From the NCBI GenBank assembly GCA_014529385.2, contig CM043944.1:83254884-83318883 (forward strand): 64,000 nt of DNA. Reading direction: 5' to 3'. Source of the DNA: Adiantum capillus-veneris (Eukaryota > Streptophyta > Polypodiopsida > Polypodiales > Pteridaceae). Numbering within the stretch: position 1 is the stretch's first letter; each line of letters begins with the position of its first letter. A program made the position numbers and the translations under genes. Below are positions 55,901 to 61,124 of this stretch, in pieces. The notes beneath the pieces are model-generated. The model did no database searches. It was not told the DNA's origin and saw only the letters and a program-made list of their open reading frames with translations.

Positions 55901-58025
55901 GGTTTCCCTTCATGCATAATTCAATAAACGAATCAAGTAACTAATGCCTCCCACAGTCCAAGCTATGAGGGTTCTGAGATTACAGAAAAAGTTACCCAAG
56001 GATTGATTCTTTGATATATGACTGTGTAGCTGAAGACAAGTGTACCTGTGGGTTGGTTCTCAAGAAATCCAAAGCACCTGGAGCAGCTGCTCCGAGGCCT
56101 GGCATGCCCTGAATCAATAGAAAGTTTATCCACAAATGCACAAAGAAAATCTTAATACATTTGGCATTGATGGCGCCTAACCTGAGGAAAAAGATCCAAT
56201 GGTGCTGCATTCGGGCCACCACCAGCTGCTTGAGCAGTTGCAACTGGAGGAGGTACTGTTGTTGGAGCTGGCACTGCTGCTGTCGCTTGGGCCTGTGCTG
56301 GCGCACCCCCTGCGGAGCCAGGTGGACGTGCAAAGGGTGTGGGTGCTGGAACAGCAACCTCTGCTGAATCTGGTATACCCTGGCCAAAACATCATTACCA
56401 TAAATAAAGTGCTCGTCCCCTTATACGTGAAAGCATCGTTGTGGAATATTTACATTGTACAAATAATCAACAGCTCGCTCTGGATTGTTGTATGCAGCCC
56501 GCAATGCCTGTAATACTGTCTGCCTATCCCAGTTTCCACCACCCATATCCAGAATCCACTCCACTGTTTGTTCAAGGTTTGTGCCTGCAACAAGAGTTGA
56601 TGCTGCTTGCTCGTATACATTAGTGTTCCTGGTCATAAGCGCCACAAATTGTTAGCTACAACACAGCTTGACCATACAGCAAGACAGCAGCCTTATCTCA
56701 CCGTGCAGGAGCTTCTTCTGCTACTGGCACAGCTACAGGTCTGAACACTTCATTACAGTCAAATAATAAGCAAACCACCAAAAAAAGAGAAACGCAAAAT
56801 ATTGAAAACTTCGCAAAAAGAGACTGACGGTGTAGGAGGGGCTGTTGTGGCTGGAGATGCAGGTGCTGCAGGGCTAGGGGCTGGAGCTGGCGGCAATGTT
56901 GTTGAAGGGACCTAAGTACAAACTCAGCTCAATCTTTTAGCACCTTGTAGTGCCTTATAGCCAGCAAAGCAAACTCTCAACCATCATACAGACATACCTG
57001 AGTTCCACTTGGTGTTGGCGCTGTAGTTGATGCAGGTGTGGAAGACGCAGAGGCAGCTGAACCAGACGACGTTGCCTTGGTCTGAAGTTCGATGAGAGAA
57101 GAAAAGCATGAGACAGTGCAAGATTATTGAACACAATTAAACTGCAATCAGCATGAGCAAAAAATGATCTACCAAAACCGTCTTTGCTACAGTCCATGCA
57201 ACATTGTTAACACGGATAGAAAAGTAATGATGACATTCAGATTCAGATCTATCAAGTCAAAGAATTGTACATTACATAAAGCCTTTCCATGTTTGGTAAT
57301 GGCTCTTGGTACATGGACTCAAAGACCACAACAGCTACATTGTAGAGTGCAAAAACGAATCAAGGGCTAAACTGACCTTCAAATGGAGGGCAAAAACTTG
57401 ATTTCTTACCTTTGTTAACATTACAACCAAAAAGCTGTTCTCTGTCACATTGTTTTCTTCCATTGTGGTGTCATCTTTCAAAACCTTGCCCTTGTAGATA
57501 AGCAATTGTTGTGCAAATGGAAAAGTATCCTTTCCCTGAGCACCTTCGATCCTCATTTTTACGGCCATTACCTGCCATGGATTTAAAAACCCAGGGATCA
57601 AAAATTGTTCACAAAATTAAACCAAGTACTTAAAAAGAACACCATGTACATGCTGATTCGTATAAAAGCACCTCACCTCCAGGCTTCGAGTGTTACCAAA
57701 AAGAGCATGTGAATCAAGCCTACTTATCATGTGCGTGCATACTATATAGTACAACTTACTGTTAAAGTTTTGATGTTTCTTTTGCTGTTTTGTGTGTGTG
57801 CCCGCACGCTTGCAGTGCATGTGAGTGTTAGCAAATCATGGATCATTTCATCCAGCAGCAAAGGAATGTCTTAAACAAGAGAAAGAAGCAATCAAGGGCA
57901 ATGGCGAAACAGAGCGGAACCCTAAACGCAGCCCTAAATCGGAGTAAAGGGTAGCTTACTGTGTCTGACGAGCCGACGTCCACCTCGAATTGATTGCCCT
58001 TAAGGGTCTTCACAGAAATCTGCAT
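19983..58025 (-). CDS. RAD23: RAD23-family ubiquitin receptor / nucleotide-excision-repair protein, 12 exons
   Basis: The protein shuttles ubiquitylated substrates to the proteasome and binds XPC/Rad4 in DNA repair; it acts in nucleus and cytosol. Twelve exons join in phase with GT-AG introns: 57960-58025, 57410-57571, 56998-57081, 56829-56911, 56702-56740, 56454-56628, 56182-56379, 56046-56108, 20522-20569, 20330-20442, 20179-20257 and 19983-20099. They total 1227 nt, or 408 residues, the usual plant length. Domains are UBL (about 1-76), a Pro/Ala/Thr-rich linker, UBA1 (about 146-190, 'ILDMGGG.W'), XPC-binding (about 285-335, '[16 protein letters not shown]') and UBA2 (about 365-405, '[18 protein letters not shown]'). 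No exon is damaged. Intron 8 is 35,476 bp. The paralogue cannot be assigned. Confidence 0.95.
20585..21016. other. Intron 8 sequence near the acceptor, nothing recognised
   Basis: This is AT-rich unique-looking sequence between the acceptor and the 75-bp tandem repeat, probably part of the ancestral intron. Confidence 0.5.
21017..21305 (+). repeat. 75-bp tandem repeat, about 3.5 units
   Basis: The unit containing 'gactatcatgaaccaatg' and 'gaagaaatgtcctaagtttc' recurs with an exact 75-bp step (for example 21151 and 21226). 75 is 25 codons, and one plus-strand frame stays open across the units, giving a repeated 25-residue peptide with '[10 protein letters not shown]' and '[10 protein letters not shown]'. 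I do not recognise the peptide. The earliest unit near 21020-21090 is degenerate. Confidence 0.85.
21340..21978 (+). pseudogene. Gypsy F zinc knuckle and protease
   Basis: A CCHC-like knuckle ('[14 protein letters not shown]') near 21490-21535 has R where the usual G precedes H. A retropepsin fold follows, with '[12 protein letters not shown]' at about 21739-21775 and '[11 protein letters not shown]' at the end. The active site reads D-G-G, not D-S/T-G, the same change as in gypsy G, so it is a shared lineage feature or shared damage. A TGA ends the frame at 21976-21978. Confidence 0.8.
22250..23620 (+). pseudogene. Gypsy F reverse transcriptase and RNase H
   Basis: RT motifs are clear: '[15 protein letters not shown]', '[17 protein letters not shown]', 'SGYHQIRI' and '[13 protein letters not shown]'. 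The catalytic box near 22765-22790 reads 'FFNDIIVFS', so the first aspartate of the DD pair is Asn. A few codons after 'FSKD' are missing. A TAG lies at 22939-22942. The RNase H start ('[18 protein letters not shown]') is readable to a stop near 23292 and continues in other frames. Confidence 0.85.
23640..24896 (+). pseudogene. Gypsy F integrase with chromodomain
   Basis: The zinc-binding segment near 23650-23760, the core with 'MDFIFDLP', 'VSDKVPRF' and 'HPQTDGQSE', and the C-terminal part are in several frames with stops near 23620, 23884 and 24159. The D,D-35-E residues are all present. The open piece at 24207-24896 ends with a chromodomain ('[20 protein letters not shown]'). Confidence 0.85.
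24897..25497 (+). other. Gypsy F 3' untranslated region and polypurine tract
   Basis: There is no open frame of note. A short run of 'tgatgtcatgtgatgtc' repeats lies at 25310-25360. It ends in the purine run AAGAGGGGGGTA at 25486-25497, which directly precedes the LTR. Confidence 0.7.
25498..26126 (+). repeat. Gypsy F 3' LTR
   Basis: It starts TGTCACAACTCTGTGACGTG and ends GTCTGTTGCA. Its last 170 bp closely match the LTR of gypsy G near 34460-34620 in reverse orientation, and more distantly the LTRs T, U, V and W. The first 16 bases after TG form a GTCACA/TGTGAC inverted repeat. Confidence 0.85.
26250..26730 (-). pseudogene. Gypsy G zinc knuckle and protease
   Basis: It is a near copy of the F protease in inverted orientation, with '[14 protein letters not shown]' and '[11 protein letters not shown]'. 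A deletion removes about ten codons after 'DQMGP'. The zinc knuckle lies at about 26675-26720. Confidence 0.8.
26880..27822 (-). pseudogene. Gypsy G gag (interrupted)
   Basis: This gag has a serine- and lysine-rich stretch ('[18 protein letters not shown]') followed by '[18 protein letters not shown]' and a capsid-like part broken by stops near 27300 and 27225. The same order occurs in T at 42500-43330. Solo LTR R1 cuts the protein at 27822; the N-terminal part resumes at 34318. Confidence 0.75.
28673..28949 (+). repeat. Copia H 5' LTR
   Basis: It begins TGTTAGGGAATAAAGG and ends CCCCCACA. It includes 'acttataagttaaaagactt', a pair of TTATAAGT motifs in inverted arrangement, and a short CT run. 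Confidence 0.95.
28952..28963 (+). other. Copia H primer binding site
   Basis: TGGTATCAGAGC, a perfect match to the standard initiator Met tRNA site, two bases after the LTR. Confidence 0.95.
28964..29504 (+). other. Copia H untranslated leader
   Basis: About 540 bp separate the PBS from the first good ATG. Leaders of copia elements usually carry packaging and dimerisation signals; I cannot point to them by eye. Confidence 0.6.
29505..33605 (+). CDS. Copia H gag-pol polyprotein, 1366 residues, intact
   Basis: The ATG at 29505 (Met-Ala-Ser-Ser-Ser) opens a single frame to a TGA at 33603-33605. In order it holds a UBN2-type gag (about 1-200), a CCHC knuckle '[14 protein letters not shown]' (about 232-245), protease with 'LDSGASFHV' (about 313), the pre-integrase H-H-C-C site (about 440-480), integrase with D, D and E in 'HSDV', 'SDNGGEY' and 'GVAERLN' (about 500, 564, 600), RT with 'YVDDML' (about 1047) and RNase H with 'DADFAGH' and 'TTEAEYVA' (about 1220-1270). 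All catalytic residues seen are present. The protein is cleaved by its own protease and acts in cytoplasmic particles and the nucleus. Confidence 0.97.
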   Translation: MASSSESGNLLHIRKLEGAHNFAIWKKQCYNVMLQKKQAKPIKLQGVKPVDMEVEEWEEVDELARSTIMLSVSDNLLFNVENEQTAWDMWKRLDELYAQQSAASKVYWLKKLMDLRMKEGTHMSVHLNEFNSIFSQLTELKFTIDEEFKATFLLCTLPESWDVFRTALSNSSASLKYADVESSLLMEEMNRKNTTGGSSNALHLRGRSQQREKSDSKDRARSKSRRKDVVCHHCGKKGHYKRECYEWKKEKNKGAQTDAKDKGNAKKSTVLIEEINVASSCDSDSSTDVLNASSVDAHTLAMGSDVDMHTWILDSGASFHVTPHRDWFTQYSGEVHGTVYLGDNYACDIAGIGSVQFSFADGMTFVLHKVRHVPQLKKSLISTRQLDDAGYHTTFGDSKWKICKGARIVAKGCKSDTLYPLHVSSVRDHVVAVTEQPSVSLWHGQLGHMSKRGMETLSRCGYLPCLRYADFSHCEHCIYGKHSQTPHKRSISLKSDRLDLVHSDVCEMPQLSLGGKKYFVSFIDDATRKVWVYPIRAKSDVLDTFKKFLAFVENQTNKKLRSLRSDNGGEYVSKAFIDFCATKGIKRELTAPFNPSQNGVAERLNRNIQEKVRSMLSHAALPHGFWAEAVQTAIHLINRSPSKALGGKVPEEVWSGKPPSYAHLRVFGCEAYVHIRSELRTKLEPKSHKCIFLGYGEDGEMGYRLWHPALRKIIRSNDVIFNENCMHKQPTKVEEVRRVVFREDVTYGQPRRPNVQQPLHAENGAENQPLAVENQPQQVAIDTPQVGEQVDAPRPPVVAMQPAEQPAVFDGLQAENPPVMDHWVRRSTRVTRPPDRYEPSLDYVMLTDCGEPSCYKEAMQREDSKKWFKAMVSEMQSLEKNHTWDLVDLPKGHKALPCKWVYKTKVTSDASSKYKARLVAKGYKQKHDVDFDEIFSPVVKLATLRLVLGLVASEDMELKQMDVKTAFLHGDLLEMIYMMQPEGFVSKGQEKKVCRLLKSLYGLKQSPRAWYHKFDTFMRSQGYKRSNSDHCLYIKTASDGSLLLLILYVDDMLIAGKNVTELDALQQSLKNRFDMKDLGDANHILGMRISRDRPNRRLYLSQRDYVNKVLHRFHMDGGKALGTPLPPYVKLTAHDCPNTDDMRAEMAKIPYASAVGSLMYAMVATRPDIAFAVGVVSRYMSNPGKKHWEAVKCILRYLKGTKDLCICFGKSETSVHGFTDADFAGHPDCRKSTSGYVFTFTGGAVSWISRLQKCVALSTTEAEYVAATEASKEALWLMRLVEELGIKSPVPVLHCDSQSAIMLARNPVFHAKTKHIEVKYHFIRSVLDDKSITLVKVHTDDNPADLLTKSLPAERFAYCRQMMGVG
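33685..33961 (+). repeat. Copia H 3' LTR
   Basis: It follows a purine tract AGGTGGGAGGT at about 33674-33684. Near identity to the 5' copy points to recent insertion. Confidence 0.95.
34465..35156 (-). repeat. Gypsy G 5' LTR (main part)
   Basis: The inner end matches the F LTR ('ctctaggcacggaactccg', 'tttcggtatttct'). It holds two (CT)n tracts at 34795-34866 and 34901-34949, each preceded by the same 30-base leader 'cctctctctaaacctcttgc', so the segment was tandemly duplicated. Its outer 36 bp are at 41979-42014, beyond S. The last bases next to gag are deleted. Confidence 0.8.
35157..36470 (-). repeat. Gypsy S 3' LTR
   Basis: It matches 40637-41978 along its length with scattered changes and small indels, including a 14-bp gap near the outer end ('ggcaacacctcc' against 'ggcaacagaaaaaatacac'). 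A purine tract, AAGGGTGGGGTG on the minus strand, abuts its right end at 36471-36482. Confidence 0.9.
36801..38258 (-). pseudogene. Gypsy S integrase with chromodomain (long open frame, catalytic Asp lost)
   Basis: The piece spans 485 residues without a stop. It has the H-H-C-C zinc site ('GHRGID' ... 'CLVCQK'), the core with 'WESIAMDFI', and '[12 protein letters not shown]'. The second catalytic position, normally Asp in 'SDRDP', is Gly ('SGRDP'), 36 residues before the catalytic Glu. The C-terminus has a chromodomain ('[20 protein letters not shown]'). Without that Asp the integrase should not be able to join DNA. Confidence 0.9.
38277..39588 (-). pseudogene. Gypsy S reverse transcriptase and RNase H
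   Basis: RT at 38690-39588 is well kept: '[19 protein letters not shown]', 'SGYHQIRI', '[17 protein letters not shown]', 'FFDDMIVYS'. RNase H at 38277-38640 has '[15 protein letters not shown]' and '[10 protein letters not shown]'. A frameshift near 38690 and a stop near 38610 separate the two, and a stop splits RNase H from integrase near 38276. Confidence 0.9.
39626..40598 (-). pseudogene. Gypsy S gag remnant and protease
   Basis: The protease piece (39626-40021) keeps '[19 protein letters not shown]' but its active-site Asp region falls before the open frame. Gag (40022-40598) is only about 190 residues in two frames. The zinc knuckle is missing, so a deletion joined early gag to protease. 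Confidence 0.7.
40621..40636 (-). other. Gypsy S primer binding site (not the usual Met type)
   Basis: Immediately inside the 5' LTR the minus strand reads TGGTTCCATCGACGGG. TGG matches the CCA end of a tRNA, but the rest differs from TGGTATCAGAGC used by A, T, H and CopA. The primer tRNA cannot be named from memory. Confidence 0.5.
40637..41978 (-). repeat. Gypsy S 5' LTR
   Basis: This is the pair of 35157-36470. It contains the conserved block 'gaccccaaagactggcgcc'-like (40775-40800), shared in weaker form with LTRs F, G, T, U, V and W, so all these gypsy LTRs are related. Confidence 0.9.
42015..43545 (-). pseudogene. Gypsy T gag (broken)
   Basis: The start near 43545 ('[15 protein letters not shown]') fits an acidic N-terminus. 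A central part follows, with '[20 protein letters not shown]', a Ser/Asp/Glu-rich stretch, '[18 protein letters not shown]' and a capsid-like region ('[20 protein letters not shown]'). About 95 bp near 42455-42630 are tandemly duplicated. Frameshifts and stops are present. Confidence 0.75.
43592..43603 (-). other. Gypsy T primer binding site
   Basis: TGGTATCATAGC on the minus strand, one base from the standard initiator Met tRNA site, one base inside the LTR. Confidence 0.85.
43605..44532 (-). repeat. Gypsy T 5' LTR, 928 bp
   Basis: On the minus strand it begins TGTCACAAATTGGTGACG and ends GTCTTTTACA. Two (CT)n tracts (about 43994-44070 and 44214-44287) lie in a tandem duplication of about 220 bp that includes 'gcagcccacttttgcgtag' and 'aaacgcgggcgttcgtacag'. 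G shows a parallel duplication of different length. Confidence 0.85.
45289..45475. repeat. Telomere-like CCCTAAA/CCCTAA interspersed repeat in LTR V
   Basis: 'aaccctaaccctaat' type units occur at least a dozen times, separated by 'tctgcc' or 'acctgcaa' spacers. The plant telomere unit is CCCTAAA. The spacers and the position inside an LTR argue against a telomere relic. Confidence 0.8.
45570..45720 (+). repeat. 51-bp tandem repeat in LTR V
   Basis: 'gtttgaaagcttttcatgta' with 'aactgctttttggaccagaa' occurs three times with a step of about 51-57 bp. The frame stays open, encoding '[13 protein letters not shown]' repeats, but this is an LTR and probably not translated. Confidence 0.75.
46160..46470. 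repeat. Degenerate short tandem repeats in LTR X
   Basis: Variants of 'agtaccaagcatctctagca' and 'catcagcatctcagc' recur irregularly. The unit is short and diverged. Confidence 0.6.
47151..47771. other. Intron stretch with a small LTR remnant
   Basis: 47340-47460 carries 'gaagaaccagaaggggcacc' and 'aatctttggggtcaatct', matching the conserved block of the gypsy LTRs, so it is probably an old LTR fragment. The rest is unrecognised. Confidence 0.5.
47772..48966 (-). repeat. Element R 3' LTR
   Basis: On the minus strand it begins TGTCACGTGACACATCC and ends CGCTGCACCTAACA. It contains a GA-type run, GAC-rich triplets near 48045-48080, many AAAACGCT motifs and a poly-G at 48553-48570. It matches 50993-52198 and the split R1. 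Confidence 0.95.
48967..49209 (-). other. Element R 3' interior and polypurine tract
   Basis: The purine run at 48967-48978 on the minus strand touches the LTR start. No open frame is kept here. Confidence 0.7.
49210..50070 (-). CDS. His/Asp-rich protein of element R (unknown family)
   Basis: The frame is open from about 50070 to a stop at 49210-49212, some 285 codons, without an ATG near its start. The first 60 residues are an acidic, histidine-rich run of 'HDDL', 'DNDEHDD' and '[15 protein letters not shown]' units. Next are two copies of 'ILALEPRSK', then a Cys/His-containing region ('[18 protein letters not shown]') and a C-terminal part without known motif. It overlaps the coiled-coil frame by about 67 nt in the -1 phase. 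The His/Asp run suggests metal binding, an inference only. No family was recognised. Confidence 0.5.
   Translation of the reverse strand, partial: DSVSTSPKHDTQDLHDDTHDDLNDNDEHDDLDDNDEHDDLHDQDVIFHKHDDLHEDDVIVHKDDVLVDAFSSEANLVADSINHEGSILALEPRSKAPLQEERILALEPRSKEPSQEVLSVRMISQHALYECSIRDRFLYFCQSLYVIPFPRHDILYVEHVSLMNEHECMRIVHEKLKSMYVRKSHSMSLPWHDTVVERAHESMSTKHGHFRCELPQLIALDHKRKIRSHCLCMCGEWFGTPSLCSSTLHAQSFEVDKIFSTRFTWNRYVHGFVLEVVSRIFIHGDS
50004..50396 (-). CDS. Charged coiled-coil protein of element R (gag-like candidate)
   Basis: An ATG at 50394-50396 opens a 130-residue frame. Residues 10-90 are almost all Lys, Arg, Glu, Asp, Gln and Ala, with '[20 protein letters not shown]' repeats of about nine residues, a strong coiled-coil signature. 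The frame may begin further upstream, since '[19 protein letters not shown]' is encoded in another phase just before. It may act as a structural gag substitute. No zinc knuckle is present. Confidence 0.5.
   Translation of the reverse strand: MEAFDKMVMDMKLDRKARKVEREADRKAYKEEMAAIERQYDLEEKESQAKLDRENQERQAQFDCENNEKQAEYDRENKARQEKSDQHMKEFLLLFSQVNVHFAQNQENKTQSLLLQSMTHRICMMIRMMI
50536..50992 (-). other. Element R leader region and PBS
   Basis: The PBS-like site lies at 50980-50992. The leader holds degenerate 'aagaacccaagaacctcaag' repeats near 50560-50640 on the minus strand. Short frames here have no recognisable motif. Confidence 0.5.
50993..52198 (-). repeat. Element R 5' LTR
   Basis: It matches the 3' LTR along its length, with scattered substitutions and a longer poly-G (51804-51830). 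The level of difference is higher than between the H LTRs, so R is older than H. Confidence 0.95.
52204..52766. other. Intron stretch, nothing recognised
   Basis: AT-rich in its right half, no gene and no LTR end. Confidence 0.5.
52767..52876 (-). mobile_element. tRNA-derived SINE, copy 2
   Basis: It shares 'cccaagagaccttaaagatc', the poly-(GAA) tail and 'attcaagaggg' with the copy at 7073-7202. The part that holds the B box in copy 1 is deleted and the A box end is cut, so it could not be transcribed by RNA polymerase III. Confidence 0.6.
52878..52916. repeat. (GA)n microsatellite
   Basis: About 19 GA units between the SINE copy and solo LTR W. Confidence 0.9.
52923..53560 (+). mobile_element. 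Solo LTR W
   Basis: It begins TATCACAAACTGTTGACGTG and ends CTCGTGACA, flanked by CCAAG and ACAAG (one mismatch). It is related to V and U. It shows the 'acaaagaaataccaaaagg' block common to the gypsy LTRs here. Confidence 0.75.
53860..54560. repeat. AT-rich tandem repeat, three units of about 190-290 bp
   Basis: 'tttgtctagacataaacatg' starts units at 53911, 54105 and 54392. Each is followed by 'cacacaagtagtgcttctca' and a block with 'atgaaataatatcaaatttt'. The second spacing is longer because it includes an extra block ('gacactaaatttgcacccca'). Confidence 0.8.
54561..56045. other. Intron 8 next to its donor, nothing recognised
   Basis: Apart from a short GA run near 55361 I see no repeat or transposon end. 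A 97-codon minus-strand frame at 54785-55078 has no family I know. Confidence 0.5.
56046..58025 (-). CDS. RAD23: RAD23 exons 1-8: UBL, linker, UBA1
   Basis: The ATG at 58023-58025 opens '[17 protein letters not shown]', the UBL start; exon 2 completes it with '[20 protein letters not shown]'. Exons 3-5 and 7 encode Pro/Ala/Thr/Ser-rich linkers. Exon 6 is UBA1. Exon 8 ends '[11 protein letters not shown]', the entry to the XPC-binding domain. All introns are GT-AG. Reading on through the exon 8 donor adds 17 residues and then a stop, so retention of intron 8 would give a protein with UBL and UBA1 only. Confidence 0.95.
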
Positions 58026-58580
58026 GCTTGCCTTCTCTTCTGTGTGGCAGTCGAACCCACCTTACGTTCGAAGCGTGCGCTGCGCGTTGCGTGAAGAGAA
58101 GACGACTTTGCTGCCTGTGTAAAGAATGAGAAAGTACTGCTTTCCAGTTCCCAAAGTTCCTCACGAATATTCTAAAATTAAAAGGCCGCCAAGGAGTTCT
58201 TGCCTAGAGCAATAAACCCCTAAAAAGGAGCCGATCTTTACTCCACTAAAGTTAAGTACCTCAAAATGGAAGGTAATAGCAGCGTTAAATATGAACATGG
58301 ATTTCTTTGCCAAACCTGGGTCTTGAGCACATTGAGCAACACAAGTGCAGTACTGGTGTCAAATCATTGCAGGATCCATTAACAATGGGGTGTGATTGGA
58401 GGTAGCTCGTCTTTTGCGTTAGTCATCGGAGGGGAGGGCTTTGGATTCCACACTAACATGCTAAAGAGCGGCCTCAAAAAGGGAGTGTCACTTAACACAC
58501 AACCCTGTAAAATGCAATTGATCAATTGAGAACCTTATGTGTGCTCATTGAAGAAGGGGATGCAGCATGTACGTTGCATA

Positions 58581-58628
<48 letters not shown>

Positions 58629-59754
58629 CATCCATAGTTTCTTACGTTGATGCAATTTTTATACATTCAACCTTTGAGGAGGGGGGGGGGGGGGGGGGGG
58701 GGGGCCTTCAATTAATTATCACACTAGCTTTCCATAGAGAGAGGCAGACAATGTTAGGAGGGTGAGTCATGGGATGAGCTATGATTGATGAGGAGCTCTA
58801 TATAGAGTATTTTTTCATACAAGGTGGATGGATGGCATTACCCCTATGCTTATTCTACATTTCTCTTTGAAGATTGGAGGTCAAGAGCTTGAGCAGACTT
58901 GAGTCTCTCTTTAATTGTACCTCATAGCCAAGTGACACTTGCACAAACTAAGTTAGGTGATTTAAAATGTAAAAGCTAAGAGCTTGACATGCATTTTAAG
59001 CATTTATAGCATAGTTAGTTAAAGTACCATGCTCCAGTGAGAAAGTAACAAAATACTAGCATTGAAGTACTATTCAATTAGAGATAGTTGAATATATTTC
59101 AACAAAAATCTAAAATAGTATTGAGTTCTCTTCCACTAAATGGTGTCCTCAATACAACCCCATTATAACTTAAAAGGACCAAGACCTGACAACCAAAAAG
59201 TTACCCAAAAACCAATAACTTGTCATACAAAAACACTTGAACCATTATACACTTGTCGTGCCTGATGGAAAATGTCTCCCCACGAACATGACAAAGGATC
59301 CACATACTTGATGAGCTCCCAATATACAAAAAACTTGAAAAAGTCAAATACAATTACCGATCATCTTGATGGTTCTTTTGACCATCATTTTCATTTACTC
59401 CAGCTTGGGGATCGGCATGCTATTCTTCTACAAATTTAAGTTGTCTTTTCTCATTACAATTTCAAGTATTTGATTCGGTCCCTCTTCTTCTTTGTTATCA
59501 TTAAAGGCCTTTTTCAAGCTTCCAACACTGTGGTCCTTGGACTTTGTTTCCTTCTTTTTGCACACCCTTATCTTGAATATTTTAAAGAGTCAAAGTATTT
59601 GTACAAGGATAGCACCTCTGCCTCCCCATGGTGCTCTCCCAAAGACTTTAATGTATCATCCAAGATTTACCTATCTGTATGCAATTTAGCTTCATCATCG
59701 AAATCTACTTTCTTTGTTGTGTTAGTTCATTTTCTGATGATGTCCCTTATATTA
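58026..59754. other. 5' flank of RAD23, with microsatellites
   Basis: The 5' UTR and promoter should lie within the first few hundred bases (58026-58500). I cannot point to a firm TATA box. A (GA)n tract is at 58587-58622 and a 24-base poly-G at 58681-58704. Further right I see no gene. Confidence 0.5.
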
Positions 59755-59982
59755 CTTAGTGTGCAATGGAAAGATAAGATAGCCCTAGACTAATGGGCAT
59801 ATATACAATGCACGGGGGGGGGGGGAAACCTCCTAGTGAGGGAAAAAATGCCACGGTGGTCCTAATTGTGTTCACACACAACACTACCACATGTATATGG
59901 TAAAAAATCCTCTCTGGGAGTGATGCGTTGAACAAGAGCTGGCACATAAAGTATAGGGAAGTGCCATACCCTAAGGACATGA

Positions 59983-61070
59983 TCAGTCCACAAAGGGGAG
60001 TAAGTCCAAAGCTTTGCAAAAAGGTTCGAACTTCTCACGAGACAATGCCTTTGTGAAAAAATCTGCAAGGTTGGCATGTGTTAGCACATAGGCCAAGCTG
60101 ATCTCTACTGCTGAGAGCCTCTCCCTGACATAGTGGTAATGCACCTCAATTTGCTTTGTGTGAGCATGAAAAGTTGGGTTTCTCACACTTGCCAATGCGC
60201 TCTGACTATCAATGTAGTTGATGTTAGTAGTGTCCGGTCCAACACCCAAAAGAGTTATAGGGCCTTTGAGCCATACACACTCAACCGTAGCCGTGAAGGT
60301 TGTCCTATACTCAGCCTCACAATTGGAAGTGGCCACATTAGGTTGCTTCTTGCTCAACCATGATATGCATGAATTATCGAGCATGAAACAAAAACCACTT
60401 GTGGACATTCGCGTGTCAAAATAACCAACCCAATCTGAGTTTGAAAAAGCATGTAAATCTCGCGGCAATGATCCCCCCTTGGGATAAAAAAACCAAGATG
60501 TAAGTGCCACTCAAGTAGCAAAAGATCCGTTTGACAGGCTGCCAATGCTTAGACCATGGGCTATGCATAACGTTGATGACCTATGAGACTACAAACTGAG
60601 TATCTGGCCTCATGTTGCATACATAAATAAGGCATCCAACAGTAGTTTGGGTAAGGAGTGACATCGCCAGGATCACCAACATCATGAAGACTCAATTTCA
60701 AACATGTTTCCATGAGAGTGGCAATAGGTTTGCAATCCTCAAGTTCAAACTCACATAGCAATGTCTCTATGTAACTTGTCTGACACAAGGCAATACCACC
60801 ATCACATTGCTTAAATACCAAGTAATGATGCAACAGCCCCAAATCTTTCATCTTAAAAGCAGCATTCAAGTGAGCCTTAAATTCAGCAATATGTGCCTCA
60901 TTCAGACCAGTGATCAGTAAATCATCCACATATAGAACAACGATGAGAAGTACATCGCCCTCACGTATTACACGCAAAGTGCTTTCTGTTGGAGTGTTAT
61001 ACAAAATCCTTGTTTAACCAAATGAGTGTCGACTTTCTCATACCAAGCACGAAGAAATTGCTTCAACCCA
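59983..61070 (-). pseudogene. CopB reverse transcriptase and RNase H
   Basis: RT keeps 'SLYGLKQ' and 'LYVDDLLITGLNEAH' (about 60905-60945) and 'MKDLGLLHHYL'. RNase H keeps 'SNSDWVGYFDTRMSTSGFCF', 'CEAEYRT' and 'IDSQSALASVRNP'. Stops and shifts occur near 60555 and 60510. The RT N-terminus is missing: integrase sequence meets RT at about 61125. Confidence 0.85.
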
Positions 61071-61124
61071 TACAAAGATTTCTTACATTTGCACACTTTA
61101 TCTTACTACCCTTTAATGACAAAA

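Larger units (their letters stand above)
20570..56045 (-). other. RAD23 intron 8, 35,476 bp, filled with retrotransposons
   Basis: The donor is CAG|gtacac at 56046/56045 and the acceptor is caacag|TTT at 20570/20569. The phase is 0. The protein reads 'FLRTNPQ' before and 'FQALRTMVQ' after, which is the continuous order known in RAD23 proteins. By my mapping about 31 kb of the intron is LTR-element sequence. The acceptor has a weak pyrimidine tract. Most gypsy bodies (G, T, S) and element R lie in the RAD23 sense orientation, while F, H, X, V and W lie opposite. Confidence 0.9.

Noticed and set aside
56161-56513. Plus-strand frames rich in Cys/Leu opposite RAD23
   Set aside because: They are antisense shadows of the linker and UBA1 exons; the minus strand has splice sites and known domains.
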